Positions 46,065 to 55,283 of a stretch of 64,000 nt of DNA are shown piece by piece. The notes under the pieces are model-generated. The model saw only the letters and a program-made list of their open reading frames with translations, did not search any database and had not been told where the DNA came from. The DNA lies in the NCBI GenBank assembly GCA_009842205.1, contig VYFX01000009.1:1-64000 (forward strand), in the 5' to 3' direction. This stretch comes from Paracoccaceae bacterium (lineage in GTDB: Bacteria; Pseudomonadota; Alphaproteobacteria; Rhodobacterales; Rhodobacteraceae). How positions within the stretch are numbered: the stretch's first letter is position 1; each line of letters begins with the position of its first letter. The position numbers and the translations under genes were made by a program.

Positions 46065-46976
46065 TTATTTGCCCCAGGACAAGACCGCCGGGTCATGGAT
46101 TTTCAGTAATTCCATAAGCATATCCCTGGCTTGAGGTCGCAACCTTTCAATCGGATGTCGGCAATAGCTTGATTTGATAATTCCACCCTCAACCATTGCT
46201 TCCTTGGTAGCTCGAAACCCACATTGCCGATTTTCATGATTAATTATTGGCAAAACAGCGCCATATTGTTCTCTGGCAGTGGATTTGCTGCCTGTCAAAA
46301 AGGACGTGATTACGGGACGGACCAAGTCTGGAATCAATGCTGATGTCATCGAACCTGTAGCACCAGCTTCCAGATCGGCATAGAGGGTTATGCCCTCCTC
46401 GCCATCAAAAGGGCCTTCAATATGTTGATCGGCAAGCTTGAGCAGATTGTGGATTTTTTCTGCAGCACCTGTTGACTCAATCTTGAATAGTTGCAGCATT
46501 TCAATATTTTTTGCCAATTCTGCCAATAGTGGAACTGGCAAGGGTACTCCTGAAAGCGGTGCATCCTGGAGCATTATCGGAATTCCCACATCACCCATTT
46601 CCTTGAAGTGATCAAGTATCTGGTTTGGTGAACCCTTCAGAAGTGCACCATGGTAAGGCGGCATGGCCATAACAATTGAGGCACCTTCGGCAAGGGCCGA
46701 TTTTGCCCTTTCACAGGCAATTTTCGTTGAAAAATGACTGATGGTAACAATCAATGGCATTCGCCCTGCAACATGGTTGATGCAAACCTTCTGCAACAGG
46801 TTTCTTTCATCATCGGAAAGCGAAAACTGTTCCGAATAATTGGCCAGGATACAGGCACCGTCTACCTTCTGGTCAATGAGAAAATCCAAGGTTCTCTTTT
46901 GACCCTCAAGGTCAAGATTCCCCTGATCGTCAAAGACAGTTGGTACGACTGGCCAAATTCCCTTGTATTTCTTCAT
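46065..46976 (-). CDS. DHDPS/N-acetylneuraminate lyase family aldolase or dehydratase
   Basis: Class I aldolase-fold protein of 303 residues. The Schiff-base lysine is K165 in LQLFKIEST. The conserved Tyr-x-x-Pro block is replaced by LQDAPLSG (near 136-143), which points away from true dihydrodipicolinate synthase and towards sugar-acid dehydratases or aldolases of this family (such as 2-keto-3-deoxy acid dehydratases). It is co-directional between the RhmD-like dehydratase and the PdxA-like gene. It probably acts on the 2-keto-3-deoxy acid formed by the former; that is inferred. Confidence 0.8.
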   Translation of the reverse strand: MKKYKGIWPVVPTVFDDQGNLDLEGQKRTLDFLIDQKVDGACILANYSEQFSLSDDERNLLQKVCINHVAGRMPLIVTISHFSTKIACERAKSALAEGASIVMAMPPYHGALLKGSPNQILDHFKEMGDVGIPIMLQDAPLSGVPLPVPLLAELAKNIEMLQLFKIESTGAAEKIHNLLKLADQHIEGPFDGEEGITLYADLEAGATGSMTSALIPDLVRPVITSFLTGSKSTAREQYGAVLPIINHENRQCGFRATKEAMVEGGIIKSSYCRHPIERLRPQARDMLMELLKIHDPAVLSWGK

Positions 46977-47035
46977 GGTTCATTCCGTCCTTAATATTCT
47001 CGGGGGTAAATTGATATGATACAAATCCGAACCCA

Positions 47036-48208
47036 TCATTCATCAATGGTGAAATTGTTGAGGTGCCGGTCAGAAATCTTGATGCCCAGACCGGGGGTGT
47101 TCTCATCAAGGTCCAGATAACCATCCACCGGTTCTGGATCACCTTCAAATATGTAATAAAACAGTTCATTCCCTATTTCTACGTCAAATACCGGGAAATA
47201 TTCACTCATTGGACAATTGATATTGGACATGGTCAAGTGATAATTGTGGACCTGCCCGGCATGAGGTATGACTGGAATCTGGTAAGCCTCAGCTATTGCA
47301 TTAATCTTGTTGGCAGCCGTGATACCTCCTACCCGATTTGTATCGTATTGCAACACGGCCACGGCACGATGGTGCAGCAACTGATGGCATCCAATGACGG
47401 AAAACTCATGCTCCCCTCCCGAGATGGGAATGGGCCCCCTGTTCAGCTCGGCATAACCAAGAATGTCATCGGCAATGACCGGTTCCTCCAACCAGCGAGG
47501 TTCGTACTTCTCAAGTTTCGGTATTATTCTTCGGGTATAGTCCAGGTTCCAGCCCATATAGGCTTCCAGCATCAGGTCCCGATCGTAACCTATGACCTCA
47601 CGAAGAGCCTCGACCCTCTTGATGTTTTCCCGCATGCCAGCCATACCATCCTTGGGCCCATAACCGAAACGGGCCTTGAAACCCTGAAAGTTGCCTTCCA
47701 TGGCATTGGCGGCTTCCAGTTGCATAGCATCTACCGAATCGGCATACAGCTTGGAGTAATAGACGGGTATTTTATGTTTAGTCCGTCCTCCCAGAAGCTT
47801 GAAAACGGGTTTCTCGACGATTTTTCCCATCAGGTCCCAAATACCGATATCAATGGCGGAAATCGCCGTCATTCCGATTCCCTTGCGTCCCCAAGCATGG
47901 GTCTTTCGATACATTCTTTCCCATAAAAGGGCATAGTCAAAAGGATCAGCTCCAATCACTAGGGGAGCCAGATACTGATCTATGGTCTCCTTGATCAGGG
48001 GTGGTGCCAGAGCAGCATTCCCTATGCCAATCATGCCATTGTCTGCAACCACTTCACAGGTAAGCCATTGATGAAACCGAAAGCTTGCCATTGAATCTTC
48101 ACTTGAAGGCAAGGCATCCGTTGCCGAAGTGCAAAAGTTGGCTTTTGGCGGAACAGTGGGACCAACCCAATTCCAAACCCTCGTTCTGATTTCAGTAATC
48201 TTGACCAT
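47036..48208 (-). CDS. L-rhamnonate dehydratase-like enolase-superfamily enzyme
   Basis: Enolase-superfamily protein of 390 residues resembling RhmD-type sugar-acid dehydratases: [12 protein letters not shown] and [15 protein letters not shown] at the N-terminus, [32 protein letters not shown] (active-site Lys strand), RWLEEP and SGGEHEF metal ligands, and [16 protein letters not shown] with the catalytic His. At the first metal-ligand strand it reads [11 protein letters not shown], with Glu where E. coli RhmD has Asp. It lies between the tripartite transporter and the DHDPS-like gene. The substrate (rhamnonate, lyxonate or a related acid) is inferred. Confidence 0.8.
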   Translation of the reverse strand: MVKITEIRTRVWNWVGPTVPPKANFCTSATDALPSSEDSMASFRFHQWLTCEVVADNGMIGIGNAALAPPLIKETIDQYLAPLVIGADPFDYALLWERMYRKTHAWGRKGIGMTAISAIDIGIWDLMGKIVEKPVFKLLGGRTKHKIPVYYSKLYADSVDAMQLEAANAMEGNFQGFKARFGYGPKDGMAGMRENIKRVEALREVIGYDRDLMLEAYMGWNLDYTRRIIPKLEKYEPRWLEEPVIADDILGYAELNRGPIPISGGEHEFSVIGCHQLLHHRAVAVLQYDTNRVGGITAANKINAIAEAYQIPVIPHAGQVHNYHLTMSNINCPMSEYFPVFDVEIGNELFYYIFEGDPEPVDGYLDLDENTPGLGIKISDRHLNNFTIDE

Positions 48209-48218
48209 TGTTCACAAC

Positions 48219-49697
48219 CTATGTCCTTAATTGCTTGATGCGGTTCCATATCGGTTTGCCAAAAAGTGCCAGAAAAGTCAAAACCAGGAAAAAGAGGGTC
48301 AGAGGCCTTGTAGGTAGCAACCACCATTGTTCCTTGAGCATGACCATCGACTGGCCAAACCTCTGTTCCAGGATTTCGCCAAGGATCAGACCGATGGCCA
48401 GAGGAACTACCGAAAAACCATATCTACGCATGAAATAACCCAGAACTCCGGAACCAAGAGCTACCCATACATCCATCATTGACTGGTCAAGGGCATAGGC
48501 ACCAACGATTGAAAAAATGAATACACAAGGCCAAAGTATTTGAACTGGAACAAGTGTTACCCTTGCAAAAATCTTGGCACCGTATAGCCCGACTCCCAGA
48601 AACAGCAGATTGACGAACATCATTGACCAGAATATCGAGAAGGCAAAATCCGATTGTTCGGTAAACATTGTGGGGCCGGGACGAAGCCCATGAACCATCA
48701 GGCCGGCAAGAATGACAGCAGCCGTCGGGCTTCCCGGAATACCCAACGCCAGAGTTGGAACCATCGCTCCACCCGTAGCTGAATTGTTGGCAGCTTCAGA
48801 GCCCGCAATGCCTTCAATTGCCCCCTTGCCAAACTCTTCCGGTGTCTTGGACCATCTCTTGGCCTCATTGTAGCCAATCATTGAGGCGACAGTAGCACCT
48901 TCGGCAGGTAGAATACCGATGAATGTTCCAATCCCAGTGGAACGCAATATAGTTTTCCATACCTTGATATAATCAGCCTTGGATGGCAATTTGATTGCCT
49001 TAAGTTTGATTCTTTCAAGACTTTCCTGGCTATTTGATATCTGTACCAGCATTTCAGAAATACCAAAGACACCTATCATTACCGGTACAAACCCGATGCC
49101 GTCAGTCAGTACTGACATGTCAAAAGTGAATCTCTCGACACCTGTCATCAAGTCTATTCCAACCGTTGAAACCAAAATGCCCAGACAACCGGCCAAAATA
49201 TTTTTAACCGGCGATCCCCCTCCAATGGTTGCCAGCATGGAAAGACCGAACAGGGTAAGGGCAAAATATTCCGGTGGGGCAAAACTATAGGCTGCACGAG
49301 CCAGAAGTGGGGCAGCCAACATTAAAACAATGACACTGCATACACCTCCTATGGTTGAGGCAACAACAGCCAGCCCCAAAGCCCGTCCTGCTTCTCCCTT
49401 CTGGGCTAGGGGAAAGCCATCCAAACAGGTTGTCGCACTTGCCGATGTGCCTGGAGTATTGATCAAAATAGCCGTAATTGCACCGGCAAATGTCGCCGAA
49501 CAGTATATTGCAGTCAATACGGCTATGGCTGCGACCGGCTCCATGGTTATGGTAAATGGCAGTAAGAGTGCCGCACCGGTTGTTGCATTCAAACCGGGCA
49601 AAGCTCCAATGATGACACCACCAAGTGTGGCTGCAATCAGAAGCACAACCAGGGACGGGTCTGCCAGAGCCAACAGACCAGTAATGAAAGAATCCAT
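48219..49697 (-). CDS. tctA: Tripartite tricarboxylate transporter large membrane subunit (TctA)
   Basis: Twelve-helix-type permease of the TTT family that moves organic acids using ion gradients with a periplasmic binding protein. The 492-residue protein has the conserved GALPGLNATTGAALLLPFT (about 32-50) and IPGSPTAAVILAGLMVHGLRPGP (about 325-347) blocks with GIAGSEAANNS. It is adjacent to tctB (1 bp gap) and tctC. In this operon the cargo is probably a sugar acid, not citrate. Confidence 0.92.
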   Translation of the reverse strand: MDSFITGLLALADPSLVVLLIAATLGGVIIGALPGLNATTGAALLLPFTITMEPVAAIAVLTAIYCSATFAGAITAILINTPGTSASATTCLDGFPLAQKGEAGRALGLAVVASTIGGVCSVIVLMLAAPLLARAAYSFAPPEYFALTLFGLSMLATIGGGSPVKNILAGCLGILVSTVGIDLMTGVERFTFDMSVLTDGIGFVPVMIGVFGISEMLVQISNSQESLERIKLKAIKLPSKADYIKVWKTILRSTGIGTFIGILPAEGATVASMIGYNEAKRWSKTPEEFGKGAIEGIAGSEAANNSATGGAMVPTLALGIPGSPTAAVILAGLMVHGLRPGPTMFTEQSDFAFSIFWSMMFVNLLFLGVGLYGAKIFARVTLVPVQILWPCVFIFSIVGAYALDQSMMDVWVALGSGVLGYFMRRYGFSVVPLAIGLILGEILEQRFGQSMVMLKEQWWLLPTRPLTLFFLVLTFLALFGKPIWNRIKQLRT

Positions 49698-50177
49698 CTA
49701 ACCGTACCACAAATTGGTCAGGAAGCCTCGTGGGAAACGAACTTCAAATACCTGATCAAACAGGAAAAAAACCCCTATGGGAACCAGAAATCCCACAATA
49801 AGGAAGGTATACCAATTTCGCTTTTTCCAAAGCAGGGTTAATCCCAGACAAGAAACGGTCAAGGCAAAAAAGAAATCAAGTTGCACCAAAAGTACAAATA
49901 CGCCGATCAATCCAAAGGCCATAAGGGTTGGATTGTGGATTCTTTCCGATACCCTTATGGGATCCTTCCAGACAATTAGGGCTGTCAGCCCCAACATCAG
50001 TGCTATCAACAATTGTGGAAAATCAGATGGTTGTATACCGCGCTTGAGGATTGGTGGCATACGGGTGAACTCGGTAGTCAACCAGTAGGTAAATCCACAA
50101 AATATGAGAATCACCAAGGGAACCAACCATGTTTCAAGGGTGGCTCCCCTGGTGCTTTGTTTTAAATCACTGTCCAC
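49698..50177 (-). CDS. tctB: Tripartite tricarboxylate transporter small membrane subunit (TctB)
   Basis: A 159-residue small subunit with four hydrophobic segments (LVPLVILIFCGFTYWLTT, DFPQLLIALMLGLTALIVW, LMAFGLIGVFVLLVQLDFFFALTVSCLGLTLLW, FLIVGFLVPIGVFFLFDQ). It ends FLTNLWYG and abuts tctA. Sequence conservation in TctB is weak, so the call rests mainly on topology, size and position. Confidence 0.85.
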   Translation of the reverse strand: MDSDLKQSTRGATLETWLVPLVILIFCGFTYWLTTEFTRMPPILKRGIQPSDFPQLLIALMLGLTALIVWKDPIRVSERIHNPTLMAFGLIGVFVLLVQLDFFFALTVSCLGLTLLWKKRNWYTFLIVGFLVPIGVFFLFDQVFEVRFPRGFLTNLWYG

Positions 50178-50215
50178 AAGTATAATTCCAAGTCGGGACC
50201 GTGAATTAACTACGC

Positions 50216-51166
50216 CTACTCGATAAAGCCAAGTTCACGTAGAGCTGATTCCATGTCGGTAATCATGGTTGAAATCTGATTTCCCCAGACCTCTGAACCA
50301 GCGACTGAGGTTGAATCAAGACCTACAGAAGTAAGATAGCCCTGATAAATACCGTGACTCATTGCCTTGATTAGCGATTCCTCGATTTTCTGAGCGACAT
50401 CATCCGGTGTATCTGCATGCACCACAAAGCCACGTACTGTCGAGAAACTAACAGGTATTCCCATCTCCTTGGCTGTGGAAACATCAGGCAGGGCAGCCAT
50501 TCTCTGATCTGCCAGGACCACGATTGGACAGATATCGCCAGCTTCTATCTGGCTCACAGCCTCGGCCAGGTTCAATACACCCACATCAACTGCACCAGCA
50601 ATGAGTTGGGTTGCAAGTTCACCACCTCCATCAAAAGGTAAAATTGTTGGAGTGGCCATACCCCCCTTCAAGGTAAACATGAATGCCGATACATCATCAA
50701 TGTTTGCGACATGGGTAGTACCATAGGTAAGGCCGGAATCCATCTGAGCTGCGACAAAATCCTCGGCACTTCCATATACGCCACACCGAACCATCAGAAT
50801 TTGAGGATCATCTGTACCTCTTGCGATTGGCCTGATATCTTCGAGTTTCATGTCTGTATTGCCCTTGGCCAATTCAGCGGCATGACCAATGGTGAAGGTT
50901 AGTATGGTATAACCATCGGCAGGAACCGTCAGGTAGTAATCCATGGCCGCAGAGCCACCACCACCTCTTTTATTGACAACTACCATATCCTGTCCGAGTA
51001 CACGTCGTGCTCGTAACATCATCATGCGGGTGGTAACGTCTGTTCCACCACCAGCACCGGCGTGGGTTACAACTTCAATTGTCTTATCTGGATAATCCTG
51101 AGCCTGGGCCATGGCTGTAAAACCACTTATAACAAGACCAATCAGAAACAAGCGAAAAAATGACAT
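50216..51166 (-). CDS. tctC: Tripartite tricarboxylate transporter substrate-binding protein (TctC)
   Basis: Periplasmic BUG/TctC-type binding protein of 316 residues. The signal peptide ends near MAQAQ (about 22). The mature part begins DYPDKTIEVVTHAGAGGGTDVTTRM, the typical beta-strand and ligand-loop start, and has VPADGYTILTFT (about 80-91) and the PFDGGGELATQLIAGAVDVG block. First gene of the operon. The binding pocket does not reveal the ligand; context suggests a sugar acid. Confidence 0.9.
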   Translation of the reverse strand: MSFFRLFLIGLVISGFTAMAQAQDYPDKTIEVVTHAGAGGGTDVTTRMMMLRARRVLGQDMVVVNKRGGGGSAAMDYYLTVPADGYTILTFTIGHAAELAKGNTDMKLEDIRPIARGTDDPQILMVRCGVYGSAEDFVAAQMDSGLTYGTTHVANIDDVSAFMFTLKGGMATPTILPFDGGGELATQLIAGAVDVGVLNLAEAVSQIEAGDICPIVVLADQRMAALPDVSTAKEMGIPVSFSTVRGFVVHADTPDDVAQKIEESLIKAMSHGIYQGYLTSVGLDSTSVAGSEVWGNQISTMITDMESALRELGFIE

Positions 51167-51790
51167 TTATTCTCTCCCATTTAAAATTCTAAATCCAAGA
51201 GTGCCTAAAAATTGGACACCCTAGCCATTTTTTATAGATATAGTTGATCAATACAACCCAATACCCCAACCAATCTGAATTTATATCCTTTAGGAGTTGA
51301 CAGATGGCCCCACCTACCAAAACAGGCAGAAGGTCCAACCTAATCCCGAATTTGTTACCGGACGTGTCATGGAATTATGCATCGAGGACTTTGGCGATCG
51401 GGTGGCAATCATGCGTCATTTGCTTCAGGGTCCCAAGACCCAAACACTTTTCAGGGAAGAGATGTTTCGATTCTCGCCTCTGGACGTTATCATCAGGGTT
51501 CTTGATCGGCCTGATTATATGTCCCATGTGATCAGGACGGTTAATGGCTGACTTTCCGAGGCAGCCAATATTGTTGCTGCCCCGGAAACCGGGAAAGGAC
51601 AATCTCGAAATCCCATCCCAAAGCCATTTTGAGGACAGGTAGGTAAATAGGTTAAGAATTCAACTGAACAAGGTGTCCAAAAGAATTAATTGCTTCTTGG
51701 AAAAGAAGGCACCATATGATTGAATCAATGCTCTAGTCAGTTGATATTTTTTTCACTCTTAATTCTATATCTAATTCGGGAAATCCATCC
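51167..51790. other. Intergenic region with one doubtful short frame
   Basis: About 620 bp upstream of tctC and of the inositol dehydrogenase-like gene, so it should carry their divergent promoters. A frame at 51297-51551 (plus, TTG start; ATG at 51369 inside) encodes MELCIEDFGDRVAIMRHLLQ... with no recognisable family, but its charged, helix-like composition is more protein-like than most spacer. Its confidence as a gene is about 0.25. A competing frame (51304-51531) covers the same bases. Confidence 0.35.
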
Positions 51791-52798
51791 ATGATCAATG
51801 TATCAGTTATCGGTTGTGGTCGTATTGGCCAAATGCATTGCAACAACATTCATCAAAGCAGTTTGTTTAATCTGGTTTCTGTTTATGATGTCAATGAATC
51901 ATCCGTTCGGAGTTTGAATTTGTCCCTAGGTGTTGATATCGCACCAAACTTGGCATCAATCGAAAGCAATGACGAAATAAAGGCCGTCGTGATTTCTTCA
52001 TCGACCGAAACCCATTCGGATTTGATAGAACGATTCATCTCTGCAGGAAAATTCGTTTTTTGTGAAAAGCCCCTCGATCTTGATCTGAACCGTGCCCGTA
52101 AATGCAGGGATCATGTGATTGCCCGGGAAGGAAAAGTCCAGCTTGGTTTCAACCGGAGGTTTGATCCCGGTCATTCGAAAATGAAAAGGCAGATGGAAAA
52201 GGGTTTGATTGGTGAACTACATCAGGTGATTATTTCATCAAGGGATCCCGGATTGCCCCCCAAGGAATATCTCCAAGCTTCGGGTGGCATTTTCAAGGAC
52301 ATGACCATCCATGATTTTGATCTGGCCAGATATTTGCTTGGGGAAGACCCTATCGAGGTTTTTGCAACCGGAGAGGCGCTGGTTGATCCCGAATTGGGTC
52401 GGGAAATCAATGATTACGATACCACAATGGTCATCATGAAGACCGAAAGTGGTAAAATGGTTCATATCAATAATTCACGAAGTGCTGTCTATGGTTATGA
52501 CCAACGGGTTGAGGCCTTTGGATCGAAGGGAATGCTCATTTCCGGGAACAGACGGGAAAATGAAGTACAGATGTTTTCGGCCTCATATACCGAAAGTGGT
52601 TCACCCTATCAGAATTTTTTTATTGAAAGATACACTGAAGCATATCTACATCAATTTGAAGTTTTTGCTGAATCCATCAAGAATGGGAGCGACTTCCCAG
52701 TTGGCATTGAGGATGGATATCAAGCCCTCTTGTTAGCCGAAACTGCCAACCGCTCACTTGCAGAAAATAGGCCGGTCCGGGTTTCCAAAATCGAATAG
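51791..52798 (+). CDS. Gfo/Idh/MocA oxidoreductase, inositol 2-dehydrogenase-like
   Basis: NAD(P)-dependent sugar or cyclitol dehydrogenase of 335 residues. The Rossmann motif GCGRIGQMHCNNI starts at residue 8; the EKP motif (FVFCEKPLDLDL, catalytic Lys near 97) and the C-terminal-domain motif GGIFKDMTIHDFDLARYLLG (His near 175) match IolG. The protein starts MINVSVIGCGRIGQ at ATG 51791. It is convergent with the next dehydrogenase gene, 18 bp away. IolG is the best family match, but no other iol genes are in this window. Confidence 0.8.
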   Translation: MINVSVIGCGRIGQMHCNNIHQSSLFNLVSVYDVNESSVRSLNLSLGVDIAPNLASIESNDEIKAVVISSSTETHSDLIERFISAGKFVFCEKPLDLDLNRARKCRDHVIAREGKVQLGFNRRFDPGHSKMKRQMEKGLIGELHQVIISSRDPGLPPKEYLQASGGIFKDMTIHDFDLARYLLGEDPIEVFATGEALVDPELGREINDYDTTMVIMKTESGKMVHINNSRSAVYGYDQRVEAFGSKGMLISGNRRENEVQMFSASYTESGSPYQNFFIERYTEAYLHQFEVFAESIKNGSDFPVGIEDGYQALLLAETANRSLAENRPVRVSKIE

Positions 52799-52816
52799 TT
52801 AAATAGGAATTGATAA

Positions 52817-53971
52817 TCAGTTGTCCCAATCCGGGACTTCTGTCCATCTGCCACCTTCCTTGGAAGATTCAACTTGCGAAAACACGACTTCCACCATGTG
52901 CAAACCGTCCTCAAAGTTGGGATAGGTTAAAGCTGAGTGGTCTGGAATTTTACCTTCCGTACGACAATTGATCACCTCAGCCAGATCCTTGTAGAGGGTG
53001 GAAAACGCCAGGGGCATTCCTTCAGGATGCCCTATTGTAACCCTGCCGGCACGGTTGGCTTCATCATAAAGGTAGGGTGCTCCCCGCTCAAGTATTTTTG
53101 TAGCTTCCTTCCCTTTGGTCCAATACAATTGATTTGGTTGTTCCTGTTGCCATCTCAAACCACCGAATTCACCGAATATCTGAATCGAAAGCCCATGAAT
53201 TCTGCCATATGCTAGTCCACTTACCCATTGTCTGCCAATGGTTCCATCCTGCAATCTGAAGGCGGTAAGGGAGTCATCCTCCAATTCTCTTCCGGGTACT
53301 CCAACAGCAAAATCGGAAGATACCCGTTTTACCTTTTGACCTGTTACAAAACAGGCCAAATGCATGGCATGGCTACCCAAATCCAGGGTAACCGCTGAAA
53401 CACCTGCTTTCTTGGGATCGAATCGCCACCCGATACGGGGGTCATCCTGCCAATTTGATTCAGCCATGAATCCCCCTGCGAATTGTGTAAACACAACTCT
53501 GGTTTTACCTATATCTCCCCGAAGTACCATTTCCCTCATTTGTCTGATCATCGGATAGCCGGTATAGCCAAAATTCACGGCACAAACCCGACCCAGGTTT
53601 CTTCCCAACCTGACCAGTTCCCTAGCTTCTTCAACATTGATCGTCAGAGGCTTTTCACAGAAAACATCGATACCTGCTTCCATGAAAGATTTACAAATTT
53701 CAAAATGGGTGTCATTTGGAGTAGCAACGGTTACCAGTTCAATCCTGTCTGGTCTTGCTCTCTCGGATCGTAACATTTCCTGCCAATTGCCGTAGGCACG
53801 ATCAGATGAAACACCCAATCGAATCCCAAATTCTTTTGCCTTGGCAGGATCAATATCCAAGGCACTGGCTACAAAATCATATTTCTCTTCAACGGCAACC
53901 CCTGCCCTGTGGGCAAAACCTATTTGACTCCCTTCACCACCACCAACGATTCCCCATCTTATTTTTTTCAT
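52817..53971 (-). CDS. Gfo/Idh/MocA family oxidoreductase
   Basis: A 384-residue NAD(P)-dependent dehydrogenase. The dinucleotide motif is WGIVGGGEGSQIG (6-18). The catalytic block is DVFCEKPLTINVEEAREL (EKP near 108), and the second domain has the usual beta sheet with LDLGSHAMHLACFVTG where the conserved His sits. Members act on sugars, sugar acids or cyclitols. It faces the D-2-hydroxyacid dehydrogenase gene divergently across a 314-bp intergenic region. The substrate is unknown. Confidence 0.8.
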   Translation of the reverse strand: MKKIRWGIVGGGEGSQIGFAHRAGVAVEEKYDFVASALDIDPAKAKEFGIRLGVSSDRAYGNWQEMLRSERARPDRIELVTVATPNDTHFEICKSFMEAGIDVFCEKPLTINVEEARELVRLGRNLGRVCAVNFGYTGYPMIRQMREMVLRGDIGKTRVVFTQFAGGFMAESNWQDDPRIGWRFDPKKAGVSAVTLDLGSHAMHLACFVTGQKVKRVSSDFAVGVPGRELEDDSLTAFRLQDGTIGRQWVSGLAYGRIHGLSIQIFGEFGGLRWQQEQPNQLYWTKGKEATKILERGAPYLYDEANRAGRVTIGHPEGMPLAFSTLYKDLAEVINCRTEGKIPDHSALTYPNFEDGLHMVEVVFSQVESSKEGGRWTEVPDWDN

Positions 53972-54285
53972 GTTTATCCTTTTTCATTTTCAGTTCGAAA
54001 TGCCACCATTTATACAACAGTCGAATGTATTCAATAAAGATTATCGAACGACCAACTTTTCCGGTTTAACTGATAGAATGCTTTACTCATCCATATTTGT
54101 TTTGGAAGCCTGTAATGTAAGTACACTAATCTTACCAGGGTTGGAAAAATTTAATCCCCGGAAACATTCTTCCCAAACGAGAAATCTGGAAATAATTGAA
54201 TAATAAATTAAATTCGAGTTTGATTAAAAATCCGGCATGGTTTTGGGTTTGTCAAAATTAATCCTTAATTTCGGGAAAAACCAGA
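53972..54285. other. Divergent intergenic region
   Basis: 314 bp between two outward-facing genes, AT-rich, with no open frame I can support. It should hold the promoters of the Gfo/Idh/MocA gene (minus) and the hydroxyacid dehydrogenase (plus). I see no inverted repeat strong enough to propose as an operator. Confidence 0.4.
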
Positions 54286-55245
54286 ATGTATAAAATCTTA
54301 GTCATTGAACCTCTACACCAGGAAGCATTACAACTTATTGAATCCAGAAACGATGTAAGCTATCAGCTTATCACTGACGTATCGGAAGAAAATATCCTGG
54401 CCCATATTGAGGATGCCGATGCCTTGACAATAAGGGTTTCCACTCTGTCCAAAAAAGCACTGCAAAAAGGAAGGAAACTCAAAGTGGTCTCGCGACATGG
54501 TGTTGGCTATGATAATATTCCCCTTGATGAGTGTAATCGCTTGGGGATTCCCTTGGCATTGGTGGGTTCAGTGAATTCGATAGCCGTTTCCGAGCAGACA
54601 ATTTTCCTGATGATGGCCGCTGCCAAATTGGGTGCAATATTCAATCAGGGGGTCAAGGCCGGCAATTTCGGCATAAGGAGCAAATATAGGCCCATGGAAC
54701 TTAATGGAAAAAAACTCCTGATTGTAGGTTTTGGGAAAATAGGCCGGGAAGTGGCAAAACGGGCACAGGCATTCGGGATGGATATTTTGGTATATGATCC
54801 GTACCTAAAACCTGATGATGGTGATTTGAAAGTATTACCGTCGTTGGAAGAGGGTTTGGAGATTGCAGATGTGATTACACTCCACTTGCCCCTGACCCCG
54901 GAAACCAAATATTTGATCGGAAAGAAAGAATTGGCCATACTTAAAGACAAGGCCATTCTGGTGAATACAAGCCGAGGTGGAATTATTGATGAAAATGCCC
55001 TTCATCAAACTCTATGTGAGGGTAAATTACACGGGGTTGGATTGGATGTATTTGAAGAGGAACCTGTTCACCCAGGCAATCCGATATTGTCACATGATAG
55101 AGTTATTGTTAGTCCACATACCTCGGCCCTGACTGATGATACCTTAAAAGCCATGGGAATGATGACAGTAAAGAATGCCCTAAATGCAATTGATGGATGT
55201 CTTGATCCGACTTTGGTAGTGAACCCGGAAGTCTTGTCAACATGA
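54286..55245 (+). CDS. D-2-hydroxyacid dehydrogenase (phosphoglycerate dehydrogenase-like)
   Basis: NAD-dependent D-2-hydroxyacid dehydrogenase of 319 residues. The NAD fold is VGFGKIGREVAKRAQAFGM (about 147-165), the active-site Arg lies in VNTSRGGIID, Glu in DVFEEEPVHP and His in VSPHTSALTDDT. It lacks the ACT or ASB regulatory domain of SerA, so it is more likely a general hydroxyacid dehydrogenase in sugar-acid metabolism than the serine-pathway enzyme. It is first of a plus-strand run, 38 nt before the GH4 gene. Confidence 0.85.
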   Translation: MYKILVIEPLHQEALQLIESRNDVSYQLITDVSEENILAHIEDADALTIRVSTLSKKALQKGRKLKVVSRHGVGYDNIPLDECNRLGIPLALVGSVNSIAVSEQTIFLMMAAAKLGAIFNQGVKAGNFGIRSKYRPMELNGKKLLIVGFGKIGREVAKRAQAFGMDILVYDPYLKPDDGDLKVLPSLEEGLEIADVITLHLPLTPETKYLIGKKELAILKDKAILVNTSRGGIIDENALHQTLCEGKLHGVGLDVFEEEPVHPGNPILSHDRVIVSPHTSALTDDTLKAMGMMTVKNALNAIDGCLDPTLVVNPEVLST

Positions 55246-55283
55246 ATTTGTGGTCAAATCCATTATTTGAGGTATCCTGAATT

